64,000 bases of DNA from Pseudonocardia hydrocarbonoxydans (GCF_006539565.1 NZ_BJNG01000001.1:208806-272805); one strand, 5' to 3'. Positions 38,818 to 47,938 are shown, counted from the first letter of the stretch. The notes: generated by a model from the letters alone, not told the origin. Numbers and translations: made by a program.

Positions 38818-39519
38818 GTGGACGTCCTGCTCGACGGGCTGGTGGAGGCGCTGCGACTGTTGGCCACCGGGGACGAGGACACCTGGGCGATCACCGCGCT
38901 CACCCTGCGGGTGTCGCTGGGCGCCACCGCGGTGGCGCTGCTGGTGGGCGTCCCGCTGGGCACGGCGGTCGCGGTCGCGCGGTTCCCCGGCCGCCGGGTG
39001 CTGCTGGCCGGGGCGAACACCGGCATGGGCCTGCCGCCGGTCGTCGTCGGGCTGTTCGTCACGGTGCTGCTGTGGCGCAGCGGCCCGCTCGGGGCGTTCG
39101 GGCTGCTCTACACCCCCGCCGCGATGGTGATCGCCCAGGCCGCGATCGCGACGCCGGTCGTCGTCGCACTGGTGGCGGTGGCGCTGCAGCAGGTCGACCC
39201 CGACTTCCGGGTGCAGATGCAGGCACTGGGTGCCACCCCGCTGCGGGCGCACCTGGCGCTGCTGGCCGAGGCCCGGCTGCCGTTGCTGGCGGCCGCGATG
39301 GCCGCGTTCGGGGCGGTGGTCAGCGAGGTGGGCGCGGCGCAGATGGTCGGCGGGAACCTGGTCGGGCAGACCCGCGTGCTCACCACGGCCGCGGTGCTCG
39401 CCACCAGCCGCGGCCAGTTCGCGCTGGCGATCGCGTTCGGGCTGATCCTGCTGCTGATCGCCTTCGCGGTGAACCTGGTGCTGACGGTGGTGCAGCAGCG
39501 CACCGCGGTGCCGCGGTGA
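38818..39519 (+). CDS. tupB: Tungstate ABC transporter permease TupB
   Basis: A 233-residue permease with about five to six transmembrane helices; the coupling loop QALGATPLRAHLALLAEARL matches the EAA motif of TupB/ModB permeases, and GAVVSEVGAAQMVGGN is a TupB-specific stretch. It starts with GTG three bases after the tupA stop and overlaps tupC by four bases (GTGA). Confidence 0.9.
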   Translation: MDVLLDGLVEALRLLATGDEDTWAITALTLRVSLGATAVALLVGVPLGTAVAVARFPGRRVLLAGANTGMGLPPVVVGLFVTVLLWRSGPLGAFGLLYTPAAMVIAQAAIATPVVVALVAVALQQVDPDFRVQMQALGATPLRAHLALLAEARLPLLAAAMAAFGAVVSEVGAAQMVGGNLVGQTRVLTTAAVLATSRGQFALAIAFGLILLLIAFAVNLVLTVVQQRTAVPR

Positions 39520-40565
39520 GCATCGGCTGCCGGGACCTGCGGGTGCGGGCCGGGCACCGGGAGGTGCTGCACGTCGACGCGCTGGACGTCGCCGACGGCT
39601 CGACGCTGGCGGTGCTGGGGCCCAACGGCGCGGGCAAGTCGACGCTGCTGCGTGCGCTGGGCCTGCTCCTGCCGCCGCGCCGGGTCACCGGCGAGGTGCT
39701 GCTCGACGGGCGCCCGGCGACGGTCGACGGGATGCGGTCGGCGGTGGCGGCGGTCCTGCAGCGCCCGATCCTGCGCCGGGGCACCGTGGCGGCCAACGTC
39801 GCGAGCGGGTTGCGGCTGCGCGGCGCCGGGCGAGCCGGGTCCCTGGCCCGGGTGGCGCCCTGGCTCGACGCGCTGGGCGTGGCCCACCTCGCGGCCCGCG
39901 ACGCCCGCACCCTGTCGGGCGGGGAGGCGCAGCGGGTGAGCGTCGCGCGGGCCCTGGCCGTCGGGCCGCGGGTGCTGCTGCTCGACGAGCCGTTCGCGGC
40001 GCTGGACGCTGCGACCCGGGCCGACCTGCTCGCCGACCTGCGCGCGGTCCTGGACGGGCGGCGGACCGCCACCGTGCTGGTCACCCACGACCGGAACGAG
40101 GCACGCGCACTGGCGACGCGCACGGCGCTGCTGGTCGGCGGCCGGGTCCGGGGGCTCGGGCCGACCGCGGAGGTGCTGGACCGGCCGGTCGACGAGGACA
40201 CCGCGCGGCTGCTCGGCTTCACCAACCTGCTGCCGCCCGACGGCGACGGGCCACGGCGGGTGGCGCGCCCCGAGGACTGCCGGGCCGGGCCGGACCCCGT
40301 CGCCGGTGCGGTGCGGGGCACGGTCCGGCGCGTGGTCGGGCTGGGCGAGGTCACGCGCGTCGACGTCGACACCGCGGCCGGGCCGGTGATGTGCCTGCAC
40401 CCCGGCCCGGCCCCGGCGGTGCCGTCCCCGGGGGGCGCGGCGCACGTCGTGGCGAGCGCGACCCGGGCGCTCGGCGACGGGGTCGACCCGGTCAGGCCGC
40501 CAGCATCTCCAGCCCCGGGTACGGGCGGATCCGCGGGCCGGGTCCGGTCGGGCCGCCCGCGGTGA
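39516..40565 (+). CDS. tupC: Tungstate ABC transporter ATP-binding protein TupC
   Basis: A 349-residue ATPase: Walker A GPNGAGKSTLLRA, signature TLSGGEAQRVSVA, Walker B VLLLDEPFAALDA and H-loop VTHDRNEARALATR. About 100 residues after the ATPase core resemble an oxyanion-binding TOBE-like domain (RPEDCRAG, VGLGEVTRVDVDT). It energises tungstate import. The last 74 bases run into the end of the convergent MFS gene, so the extreme C-terminus (Pro/Gly/Arg-rich) may be a non-conserved extension. Confidence 0.88.
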   Translation: MSIGCRDLRVRAGHREVLHVDALDVADGSTLAVLGPNGAGKSTLLRALGLLLPPRRVTGEVLLDGRPATVDGMRSAVAAVLQRPILRRGTVAANVASGLRLRGAGRAGSLARVAPWLDALGVAHLAARDARTLSGGEAQRVSVARALAVGPRVLLLDEPFAALDAATRADLLADLRAVLDGRRTATVLVTHDRNEARALATRTALLVGGRVRGLGPTAEVLDRPVDEDTARLLGFTNLLPPDGDGPRRVARPEDCRAGPDPVAGAVRGTVRRVVGLGEVTRVDVDTAAGPVMCLHPGPAPAVPSPGGAAHVVASATRALGDGVDPVRPPASPAPGTGGSAGRVRSGRPR

Positions 40566-41841
40566 GCAGCGCGGGCAGCTCGGAGCCGCCGCGCCGTGCC
40601 GCCTGCGCGGCCGGGGCGCCCACCTCGCGCGCGGCGGCCGTCACGAGCCGGGTGAGCGGGGCGCGCACCGGGACCCGCGGACGCCCGACGGCCACCAGCA
40701 CCGCGAGCGCCGCGAGCGCCGCGGCCACCACCGCCAGCACCGGCACCGTGGCCAGCGCGACCGGCAGCCCGGAGTGCTCGGCCAGGAACCCGATGACCGG
40801 CGGGCCGCCGAGCAGCCCGCTGTAGCCGACGGTCGAGGCCAGCGCGACACCGCCGGACCCGCCCAGCGCCCCGGCCCGGGCGATGGTCACCGGGAACAGG
40901 TTGGCGAACCCCAGCCCGACCAGTACGAACCCGGCCAGCGCGACCGGCGCCGACGGTGCGACGAGGGCGAGCGCCATCCCGGCGGCGGCGAGCAGCGCGC
41001 CGCCGGTGAGCAGGCGGGTCTCGCCGAACCGGACCAGCAGCCGGCACCCGGCCAGCCGCCCTGCCGCCATGGCCAGGGAGAACCCGGCGTACCCGGCGGC
41101 GGCCAGGCCCGCGGACGCCCCGAGGCTCTGCGTCAGGTGCAGTGCACCCCAGTCGGTGAGCGCCCCCTCGCCGAAGGCGGTGCAGCCCGCGATCACCCCG
41201 AGCAGCACGACGGGCACCCGGGTGCGGCCCACCGGCCGCCCGGCCACGACGGCGTCGGGCGCGGGGGCGGTGCCGAGACGGCGCAGCCCGCCCGCGGTGG
41301 CGGCGGCCACGATCAGGCCCGCGGTACCGACGGCGGTCAGGTGCGCCGCGACCCCGAGGGAGCCGGCGAGCAGCCCGCCCGCCGCGGCCCCGGCGAGCCC
41401 GCCGAGGCTGAAGGCGGCGTGCAGTGCGGGCAGCATCGGGCGTCCGGCCCGGGCCTCGACCTGCACCCCCGCACTGTTGACGGCCACGTTGAGCAGCCCC
41501 GTCGCCGCGCCGAAGACGACCAGGGCGGCGCCGAGCACCGGCACGGACCCGGCGGTCCCGGGCAGTGCCACGGCGAGGGCGGAGAGCACGGCGCCGGCCG
41601 TCGTGACGCGCCCGGCGCCGAAGCGGGCGCACAGGACACCGGCCGGCTGCATGCCGGCCAGCGCCCCGACCGACAGGCACAACAGCGCCGCGCCCAGGGT
41701 GGCGTGCGTGGCGCCGACGGCGGCGGTCACGTCCGGGATGCGGGCGGCCCAGCTGCCGAACAGCAGCCCGTCGAGGGCGAAGACACCGGCGACGGCGCCG
41801 GCGGGGGAGGGCGCGCGCAGGCGCGCGGGGAGGAAGGACAT
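40492..41841 (-). CDS. MFS transporter
   Basis: A 449-residue major facilitator protein with about twelve transmembrane segments; FALDGLLFGSWAARIPDVTA and the later FGEGALTDWGALHL resemble the YbjJ-like subgroup. ATG is chosen over in-frame upstream codons because it starts the first transmembrane region after a GAGG-type ribosome binding site. Overlaps the tupC end on the other strand by 74 bases. Substrate unknown; a sugar or amino-acid exporter is possible. Confidence 0.82.
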   Translation of the reverse strand: MSFLPARLRAPSPAGAVAGVFALDGLLFGSWAARIPDVTAAVGATHATLGAALLCLSVGALAGMQPAGVLCARFGAGRVTTAGAVLSALAVALPGTAGSVPVLGAALVVFGAATGLLNVAVNSAGVQVEARAGRPMLPALHAAFSLGGLAGAAAGGLLAGSLGVAAHLTAVGTAGLIVAAATAGGLRRLGTAPAPDAVVAGRPVGRTRVPVVLLGVIAGCTAFGEGALTDWGALHLTQSLGASAGLAAAGYAGFSLAMAAGRLAGCRLLVRFGETRLLTGGALLAAAGMALALVAPSAPVALAGFVLVGLGFANLFPVTIARAGALGGSGGVALASTVGYSGLLGGPPVIGFLAEHSGLPVALATVPVLAVVAAALAALAVLVAVGRPRVPVRAPLTRLVTAAAREVGAPAAQAARRGGSELPALLTAGGPTGPGPRIRPYPGLEMLAA

Positions 41842-42018
41842 CGGGGGGACCTCTGGCCGGGCGGGGCGCGCGTGCGGCGGCTGTTGCCGCAGCGGGGCCC
41901 GGCGGGTGTCGCGGGCGGTCGGAGGAAGGACGCACGACCGCGTGCGTCGCGCTCCATGGTGCGGCCCGACCACCCCCGAGAGGCAAATCCCCCGCAGGTG
42001 AGAACCCTCACGATCGAT

Positions 42019-42819
42019 TCAGAACAGGCGGGCGAGGTGTCCGTCGAGATCGGGCAGGCCGGAGGTGTCGATCAGCAGGTCGCGCTCCAGCACCTCGCGC
42101 AGCTCGGCCGGGGAGCCCAGCTCACGGCGCTGCGACGGCCCGCCGAGGCGGTGCACCGCGAGCGTCCGGCCGCCGAGGGCGTAGCGGCGGTCGGCCGCGG
42201 CCCGCGCGGCGATCAGCCCGGTGACGAAGCCGGACCGCGGGTGGCGCGAGACGTAGAAGTTGCTCACCTCGTAGTCCGCCGCCGGCGTCGGGACCTGGTC
42301 GAACCGGTAGAGCGGGCGCCACTGTCCGCCGATCAGCGACTGCAGCTCGTGGATCCCGCCGTCGCGGCGCAGCCGGAACGGCTCGTGCGGCGTCGCCTGC
42401 TCGACGTCGGGCTCGAGCGCGAGCACGCCGGTCAGCGTCTGCCCGCCGAACCCCACGTCGACGACGTGCGGCCCCTCCGGCAGGTCGACGCGCAGCAGCA
42501 TGTGGCTGCGCGGGCCGGGCGGTGCCTCGGGCCCGGCGCCCCAGACCACCCGGGCGGACAGGCCGGTCGTGCGGTAACCCAGGTCGTCGAGGACCCGGCG
42601 CAGCAGCGCGTTGTGCTCGAAGCAGTAGCCGCCGCGGCGGGCGTCGACGAGCTTGGCGGTGAGAGCGGCGGGATCGAGGTCGACCTCGATCCCGGTCCAG
42701 CTGTCGAGGTTCTCGAAGGGGATGCTGCGGGTGTGGGCCGCCGCGATCGCGCGCAGCCCGGCGAGGTCCGGGACGGCCGGGGCCGGGATGCCGATCCGGG
42801 CGAAGTAGCGCTCGTTCAC
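42019..42819 (-). CDS. nat: Arylamine N-acetyltransferase
   Basis: A 266-residue NAT. The catalytic triad is visible: Cys in RRGGYCFEHN, His in PRSHMLLRV and Asp in VVDVGFGG. It transfers the acetyl group of acetyl-CoA to arylamines and hydrazines; in mycobacteria a related enzyme can acetylate isoniazid. GTG start before NERYFARIGI. A single gene with no operon partner. Confidence 0.9.
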   Translation of the reverse strand: MNERYFARIGIPAPAVPDLAGLRAIAAAHTRSIPFENLDSWTGIEVDLDPAALTAKLVDARRGGYCFEHNALLRRVLDDLGYRTTGLSARVVWGAGPEAPPGPRSHMLLRVDLPEGPHVVDVGFGGQTLTGVLALEPDVEQATPHEPFRLRRDGGIHELQSLIGGQWRPLYRFDQVPTPAADYEVSNFYVSRHPRSGFVTGLIAARAAADRRYALGGRTLAVHRLGGPSQRRELGSPAELREVLERDLLIDTSGLPDLDGHLARLF

Positions 42820-42894
42820 GGACGCGAGCGTGCCCCCTCGACCCGGGTGCAGGTCAAGGGCCGGTCGCGTGCAGGCTCTGCGCGCGGACCTCGG

Positions 42895-43935
42895 TCAACC
42901 GGTCGTCGGCTCCAACAACCACGGGTGCAGGCTGCGGTACCCGCGCACCGCCACCGGGCGCAGGGCGCGCACCCGGAACCGCGGGTCGCCGTCCAGCGCG
43001 GCGGCGACCGCGTCGTCGACGAGCACGGAGTCCGGTCGGGCGTGGGTCGTCAGCCGGGAGGCGATGTTGACGACCTCGCCGTACACGTCGCCGTAGCGGG
43101 TGAGCACGGGGCCGGCGGCGAGCCCGATGCGCAGCTGCGGCAGGGCGTCCTCGGCGCGGACCCGTTCCTGCAGGCCCAGCGCGATCGCGGCCGCGTCGGC
43201 GGCCGCGTCGGCGACGAAGAGCACCTCGTCACCGACGGTCTTGACGATCCGGCCGCGCCCCTCGGCGATCACCTCGGTGGTGGTGGAGCCGAACCGTTCG
43301 ATCATCTCCGACAGCTCGTCGGCCGAGCGCCGCCGCGTGGTGCGGGTGAAGCCGACCATGTCGGCGAACCCGACGACCAGCGGCCAGGTGTCGCTGCCGT
43401 CGCCTGCGGGGGTGGCCAGCACGCGGTGCACGGTGGCGGCCAGGTGGCGGCGCCACACGTAGCTCTGCAGCTGCTCCAGGGCCGGGATCACCGCGGCCGC
43501 GACCTGCAGGGACTCCACCGGCGTCAGGTCCTCGTCGTGGCCCTCCAGCAGCCTGCGCAGCATCCCGACCTGCCACTCGGCCAGTCGCGACATCGACTGC
43601 GCCACCGCACGGGCGACGGCCTCGCGCACCTCGGGTTCCAGCACGCCCGCCTCGGTGAGGCCCGCCATCAGCCGGACGGCGGCGACGTCCTGGTCGGTGA
43701 ACAGCACCTCGTCGTCGCCGACCTCGGCGAACCCGAGCGAGCGCCACAGCCTGCGGCCCTCGTCGGGGTCGAGGTCGGCGGCCTCCGCCAGCCCGGCGCG
43801 CGTGTAGCGCCGGGGCGCGCCGAGCACGATCTCCTCGACGGCCTCGTCCAGCGGGGCGTCACCGGCCAGGTGACGGACGACGGCGCCGTTGAAGAGCCGC
43901 CCGACGCCGGCCAGGAAACGGCTCCCGCGCCCCAC
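42895..43935 (-). CDS. Class III adenylate/guanylate cyclase with N-terminal regulatory domain
   Basis: A 346-residue cyclase. The C-terminal half is the catalytic domain: VVGFADMVGFTRTTRRRSAD (metal-binding aspartate), GRIVKTVGDEVLFVAD (second metal-site region) and VVNIASRL (transition-state Asn/Arg). The N-terminal 160 residues, with LAEAADLDPDEGRRLWRSLGF, resemble the autoinhibitory domain of Rv1264-type cyclases. It follows the universal stress protein gene by only two bases, linking second-messenger synthesis with an ATP/cAMP-binding-family protein. Whether ATP or GTP is the substrate is not settled here. Confidence 0.88.
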   Translation of the reverse strand: MGRGSRFLAGVGRLFNGAVVRHLAGDAPLDEAVEEIVLGAPRRYTRAGLAEAADLDPDEGRRLWRSLGFAEVGDDEVLFTDQDVAAVRLMAGLTEAGVLEPEVREAVARAVAQSMSRLAEWQVGMLRRLLEGHDEDLTPVESLQVAAAVIPALEQLQSYVWRRHLAATVHRVLATPAGDGSDTWPLVVGFADMVGFTRTTRRRSADELSEMIERFGSTTTEVIAEGRGRIVKTVGDEVLFVADAAADAAAIALGLQERVRAEDALPQLRIGLAAGPVLTRYGDVYGEVVNIASRLTTHARPDSVLVDDAVAAALDGDPRFRVRALRPVAVRGYRSLHPWLLEPTTG

Positions 43936-43937
43936 CC

Positions 43938-44387
43938 TCAGGTCGTGTGGACGATGAGCACGTCGACGCCCGAGCGGCGCGCGACGTCGGACGGGACCGA
44001 GCCGAGGATCCGGCCCGACAGCGTGTTGAGGCCGCGGTTGCCGACGACGAGCAGGTCGGCCTTCGCGTCCTCGGCCGCGGCGCGGAGCACCTCGACCGGG
44101 TTGCCGTCGGCGGCGACGGTGCGGATCGTCCTGGCGCCTGCCGCCACCGCGCGCTCCTCGGCGGTGCGCAGCGTCTCCTCCGCCGGGGTCCAGCCGACGA
44201 CGAGGTAGGCCTCGTCCTTGAGCGCGTCCTCGGCGCTCGCGGTGTCGTCGCGCCCGGCCGGGCTGTAGGCGCACACGATGACCAGCTCGGCGCCGCTGTC
44301 GGCGGCCACCGCCGCGGCACGGTCGACCGCGGCGAGGGAGGTGTCGGAGCCGTCGGTGCCGACGACAATGGTGCGGTACGCGGACAT
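43938..44387 (-). CDS. Universal stress protein
   Basis: A 149-residue single-domain USP. The opening RTIVVGTDGSDTS and the C-terminal VVGNRGLNTLSGRILGSVPSDVARR carry the ATP-binding G-X2-G-X9-G-S/T pattern. ATG start preceded by GACGGAGG. Overlaps functionally and nearly physically with the following cyclase gene; some mycobacterial USPs bind cAMP, which would make the pairing meaningful. Confidence 0.9.
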   Translation of the reverse strand: MSAYRTIVVGTDGSDTSLAAVDRAAAVAADSGAELVIVCAYSPAGRDDTASAEDALKDEAYLVVGWTPAEETLRTAEERAVAAGARTIRTVAADGNPVEVLRAAAEDAKADLLVVGNRGLNTLSGRILGSVPSDVARRSGVDVLIVHTT

Positions 44388-44452
44388 GGGTGCCTCCGTC
44401 TCGGGGACCGTCAGGTTACTCCCGGTAGCACTCGGTTGCCGCACCACCTCCC

Positions 44453-45631
44453 TCACCCGTTCGGGGCAGCCTCGCTGTGTCGCAGCCGGGGCAGCACGGC
44501 GGGCCCGACGAGCCTGCGGCGCAGCGTGGCGTCGGCGGCCCCGAACAGCGCGGCCATCGCCGCGAGCGTGCCGCGCAGGTCGTCGCGGCCGGAGAGGTAG
44601 GCGCGGCGGTGCCGGTCGGGCAGGCCGAAGAACACCTCGAAGAACGGGGCGACCTCCGCCGGGGGCATCCGCAGCAGGGCCTCCAGCCCGATGCCCCGTA
44701 CGTGGTGGACCACCCGGGCGGCGGGCGGCCAGACGGTGGCCCCCGCGGCGCCCGGGCGGCGGGCCAGCGCGCGGGCGACGGCGGGGGCCAGCCCCAGCGC
44801 CGTGGCCAGGCTGTACCCGCTGGCCGGGTGCACCAGCGGGGCGGCCGCCCCGAAGCCGAGCACGTGCCCGCGGTGCCGGGGCCGGTCGAGCGGGAAGGAC
44901 ACCTTCTCCATGGCGGCCCCGGGCGGCACGGTGACCCCGTGGTGGCGCAGGCGGGCGAGCAGGCGCCTGCGCAGGACGGGCAGCGGCAGGCCGGGGCGCC
45001 GGGCGAGCGAGGTCTCCTCGAGCAGCACCCGGTCGCCGTCCAGCGGGATCGCGTAGAGGAACGTCGGGGCGCCGGGCTCGCCGTGGTCGGGACGCCAGTC
45101 CATGAACAGCGCCTCGCCGGGGGCCACGACGGGCCGGGCCGCGGCGGCGTCGACGACGACGCCGTAGGCGGTCTGCTCGGCGGGCACCCGGGCCCGCACC
45201 GGCCGGGCGTCCAGGGGCTGGGCGCGCCCCCCGGCGTCGACGACCGCGCCCGCGCGCAGGACGGTGCCGTCGGCGAGCGCGACGGTGCCCGCCGCGGGGG
45301 CGGCCACCGCCCGTCCCGCGCGGACCCGCACGCCACCGCGGGCGAGCCGGTCGTCGAGGTGGGTGCGCAGCGCCGCCACGTCGAGCACGGCGTAGACGCG
45401 GTCGAGCCGGTGCTCGGTCAGCGCGATCGCCCGGCCCGCGGCGCGCGCGGAGACGACGTGTCCGGGCAGGCCGGCCAGCTCGTCGTCCCAGGCCCCGTAG
45501 GTGGCGGGCCACGGCCGGTCCGGCGCCGGGTCGAGCAGGGTGGTGCGCAGGCCGAGCGCCCCGCACTCCGCGGCCAGCGCCCGGCCGGCCGGGCCGCCGC
45601 CGACGACCAGCACGTCGTCGGTGGGGGTCAT
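44453..45631 (-). CDS. crtY: Lycopene cyclase (CrtY/CrtL family)
   Basis: A 392-residue FAD-dependent cyclase that closes the ends of lycopene to beta-ionone rings. Seen: dinucleotide-binding VLVVGGGPAGRALAAECGALG at the N-terminus, then TYGAWDDELAGL, EQTAYGVVV, FMDWRPDH and the later GFGAAAPLVHPASGYSLA, all typical of the CrtY family. No other carotenoid gene lies within the window, so it must work with enzymes encoded elsewhere. Divergent from the dGTPase gene. Confidence 0.9.
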   Translation of the reverse strand: MTPTDDVLVVGGGPAGRALAAECGALGLRTTLLDPAPDRPWPATYGAWDDELAGLPGHVVSARAAGRAIALTEHRLDRVYAVLDVAALRTHLDDRLARGGVRVRAGRAVAAPAAGTVALADGTVLRAGAVVDAGGRAQPLDARPVRARVPAEQTAYGVVVDAAAARPVVAPGEALFMDWRPDHGEPGAPTFLYAIPLDGDRVLLEETSLARRPGLPLPVLRRRLLARLRHHGVTVPPGAAMEKVSFPLDRPRHRGHVLGFGAAAPLVHPASGYSLATALGLAPAVARALARRPGAAGATVWPPAARVVHHVRGIGLEALLRMPPAEVAPFFEVFFGLPDRHRRAYLSGRDDLRGTLAAMAALFGAADATLRRRLVGPAVLPRLRHSEAAPNG

Positions 45632-45669
45632 GACGCAGTTCTACCGGTGATCGCCGGACGGGGGGCCGC

Positions 45670-45675
45670 TAGCGT
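45670..45675 (+). promoter_or_regulatory. -10 box of dgt (leaderless)
   Basis: TAGCGT, seven bases before the GTG at 45683. Confidence 0.4.
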
Positions 45676-45682
45676 CTGGTCC

Positions 45683-47095
45683 GTGAGCGATCCGACAGCC
45701 AGTGCCCGGACCGCGCGACGGTCGGGCCCGGGGGAGTCCGGGGCCGGGCTGGCGACCGGCCCGTTCCGCGTCGACCGCGACCGGATCGTCGCCTCGCCGT
45801 TCTTCGCCCGGCTCGCCGGGGTGACCCAGGTCGTCAGCCCGGCCGGGGCCGGGCTGCTGGTGCACAACCGGCTCACGCACTCGTTGCAGGTGGCGCAGGT
45901 GGCGCGCGCGATCGCCGAACGGGTGCCCGACTGCGACCCCGACGTCGTCGAGGCCGCCGCGCTCGCCCACGACCTGGGGCACCCGCCGTTCGGGCACCTC
46001 GGCGAGCAGGTGCTCGACCGGCTCGCCCGCGGGCGGCTCGGGCTGCCCGACGGGTTCGAGGGCAACGCCCAGAGCTTCCGGATCGTCACCACGATCGACC
46101 TGCACGGGCCGACCGGCAACGGCCTGGACCTCACCGCCGCCGTCCGCGCAGCGATCCTCAAGTACCCGTGGACCCGTCGCGGCCATCCCGACCCGCACCC
46201 GTCCCGGGCCGCGCTGCCCCCGCGCGGCGGCGGCCCGCTGCCCGGCGAGCCGGACGCGGGATCGGCGAAGTTCTCCTGCTACGAGACCGAGCTCGACGAC
46301 CTGCGCTCGGCCCGCGCGGCGTTCCCCGACACCGGGCCGTGGCGCCAGACCGTCGAGGCCGCCGTGATGGACACCGCCGACGACATCGCCTACGCCATCC
46401 ACGACCTGGAGGACTTCCACCGCGTCGGGGTGCTCCAGCAGGCCGGGGTGGCCGCCGAGCTCGCCGGGTGGCGCCGCCACGCCGGGACGTCCGGGCCGGG
46501 TTCCGGGCTGGAGGCGCTGCGCCGGCGCCTGGCGGACAAGGACGGCTGGGCCTACCACGACGACCTGTTCGCCGCGGCCGTCGACCGGGTCCGCGACGAG
46601 CTGGTCGACGGCCTGCTGGGCGTCGCGTTCGACGGGTCGATGGCCGCGGAGCGCGCGGTGGCGGAGTTCTCCGCGCGGTGGACCGCCCGGCTCGCCGCGG
46701 GGGTCGTCCGCGACCCCGACCCGCCGGTCCGCTCCGGTCCCGTCGCACTGGCCGGCGCGCAGTGGCACGAGGTGGCGGTGCTGAAGTTCGTGCACCAGCG
46801 GTTCGTCCTGGGCCGCGCCGACCTCGCCTCCTACCAGCGGGGGCAGGGCACCGTGCTCACCGCGCTGGTCGGGGCGCTGGCGGACTGGCTCGCCGACGAC
46901 GACGCCCCGCGGCTGCCCCCGCGCCTGCACGACCTCGCCGAGCTGGCCCGCAGCCAGGGCGCGCCGCTGGAGCAGGCCAGGGGCCGCGCGGTCATCGACT
47001 ACACCGCGAGCCTGACCGACGGCCAGGCCGGTGCCCTGCTCGACGTGCTGACCGGCCGCAACGGGCGGCTCTGGACCGACGCCGCGGTGCTCTGA
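45683..47095 (+). CDS. dgt: Deoxyguanosinetriphosphate triphosphohydrolase-like protein
   Basis: A 470-residue HD-domain enzyme: NRLTHSLQVAQVARAIAER gives the first metal-binding His, AHDLGHPPFGHLGE the HD pair, and AVMDTADDIAYAIHDLEDF the distal aspartate. Such enzymes hydrolyse dNTPs to deoxynucleosides and triphosphate. The GTG start follows a TAGCGT box by seven bases, so a leaderless transcript is likely. The central PHPSRAALPPRGGGPLPGEP stretch is a flexible insertion. Confidence 0.9.
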   Translation: MSDPTASARTARRSGPGESGAGLATGPFRVDRDRIVASPFFARLAGVTQVVSPAGAGLLVHNRLTHSLQVAQVARAIAERVPDCDPDVVEAAALAHDLGHPPFGHLGEQVLDRLARGRLGLPDGFEGNAQSFRIVTTIDLHGPTGNGLDLTAAVRAAILKYPWTRRGHPDPHPSRAALPPRGGGPLPGEPDAGSAKFSCYETELDDLRSARAAFPDTGPWRQTVEAAVMDTADDIAYAIHDLEDFHRVGVLQQAGVAAELAGWRRHAGTSGPGSGLEALRRRLADKDGWAYHDDLFAAAVDRVRDELVDGLLGVAFDGSMAAERAVAEFSARWTARLAAGVVRDPDPPVRSGPVALAGAQWHEVAVLKFVHQRFVLGRADLASYQRGQGTVLTALVGALADWLADDDAPRLPPRLHDLAELARSQGAPLEQARGRAVIDYTASLTDGQAGALLDVLTGRNGRLWTDAAVL

Positions 47096-47107
47096 TACCC
47101 GGACCGG

Positions 47108-47887
47108 TCAGACCGCGCCGAGCGTGCCGGTGGAGAGGATCCCGCCGTCCACGCGCACGGTCTCGCCCGTCATCCAGCCCGCCGCGTCGGAGACGAGGAA
47201 GCCGACGACGTTCGCGATGTCCTCGGGCTCGCCCAGGCGCTTGAGCGGGTAGGGGGCGCTGGCCTTCTCCTCGCCCTCGGCGTAGAGGGCGGCGGCGAAC
47301 TTCGTCTTGACGACGGCGGGCGCCACCGCGTTGACCCGGATCTTCGGGCCGAGCTGCCAGGCCAGCTCCTCGGTGAGCCGGATCAGCGCCGCCTTCGAGG
47401 CCCCGTAGGCGGGGATGACGCCGTTGGAGCGCAGGCCGGCCACCGAGGCGACGTTGACGACCGCGCCGCCGTGCTCGGCCATCCACGCGCGGTAGGCGAG
47501 CTGCACGTAGGCGAGCGTGGCGACGACGTTGGTGTCGAAGGTCTTGCTGACGGCCCCGAGGTCGGCGTCCATGAGGAAGCCGTAGGTGGGGTTGATGCCG
47601 GTGTTGTTGATCAGGATGTCCAGGCTGCCGAAGCGCTCGACGGTCTGCGTGACCGACGCCTCGCGCGACTCCGCCGACCCGGCGTTGGCGGCGACCGCCA
47701 GCACCCGGGCCGGGTCGCTGCCGGCACCCAGCTTCTCCGCGGCCGCGTTCAGCTCGTCGATCTTGCGGGCGGTGATCGTCACCGAGGCACCGCGCGTCAG
47801 GAGCTCGGCGGCGATGGCGTAGCCGATGCCGCGGCTGGCCCCGGTGACGAGTGCGGTGCGGCCGGCGAGGCTGGTGAGATCAGTCAT
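47108..47887 (-). CDS. Short-chain dehydrogenase/reductase
   Basis: A 259-residue SDR: cofactor motif TGASRGIG, LINNTG, catalytic Ser in NVASVAG and Tyr/Lys in YGASKAAL. Related to 3-oxoacyl-ACP reductases (FabG-like), but the substrate is not evident. ATG lies six bases after a TAGGGT box (47894-47899, minus strand), hence probably leaderless. Convergent with dgt, with a gap of 12 bases. Confidence 0.87.
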   Translation of the reverse strand: MTDLTSLAGRTALVTGASRGIGYAIAAELLTRGASVTITARKIDELNAAAEKLGAGSDPARVLAVAANAGSAESREASVTQTVERFGSLDILINNTGINPTYGFLMDADLGAVSKTFDTNVVATLAYVQLAYRAWMAEHGGAVVNVASVAGLRSNGVIPAYGASKAALIRLTEELAWQLGPKIRVNAVAPAVVKTKFAAALYAEGEEKASAPYPLKRLGEPEDIANVVGFLVSDAAGWMTGETVRVDGGILSTGTLGAV

Positions 47888-47926
47888 GCGCCGACCCTAC
47901 TTCGGGAATCCGTTCGGCCCGGCCGG

Positions 47927-47932
47927 TACTCT
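47927..47932 (+). promoter_or_regulatory. -10 box upstream of the ABC-F leader
   Basis: TACTCT, six bases before a GTG that opens a five-codon reading frame. The transcript would begin with that frame. Confidence 0.45.
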
Positions 47933-47938
47933 GGGGCC

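Noticed and set aside
37975..40565. Molybdate (ModABC) rather than tungstate transporter
   Set aside because: The binding protein starts with the TTTSTQDSGLLD signature of TupA, and permease and ATPase also fit TupB/TupC better; only a binding assay would be final.
19378..47887. Mobile element or genomic island with identifiable ends
   Set aside because: No integrase, transposase, tRNA target or flanking direct repeats were found at either border.
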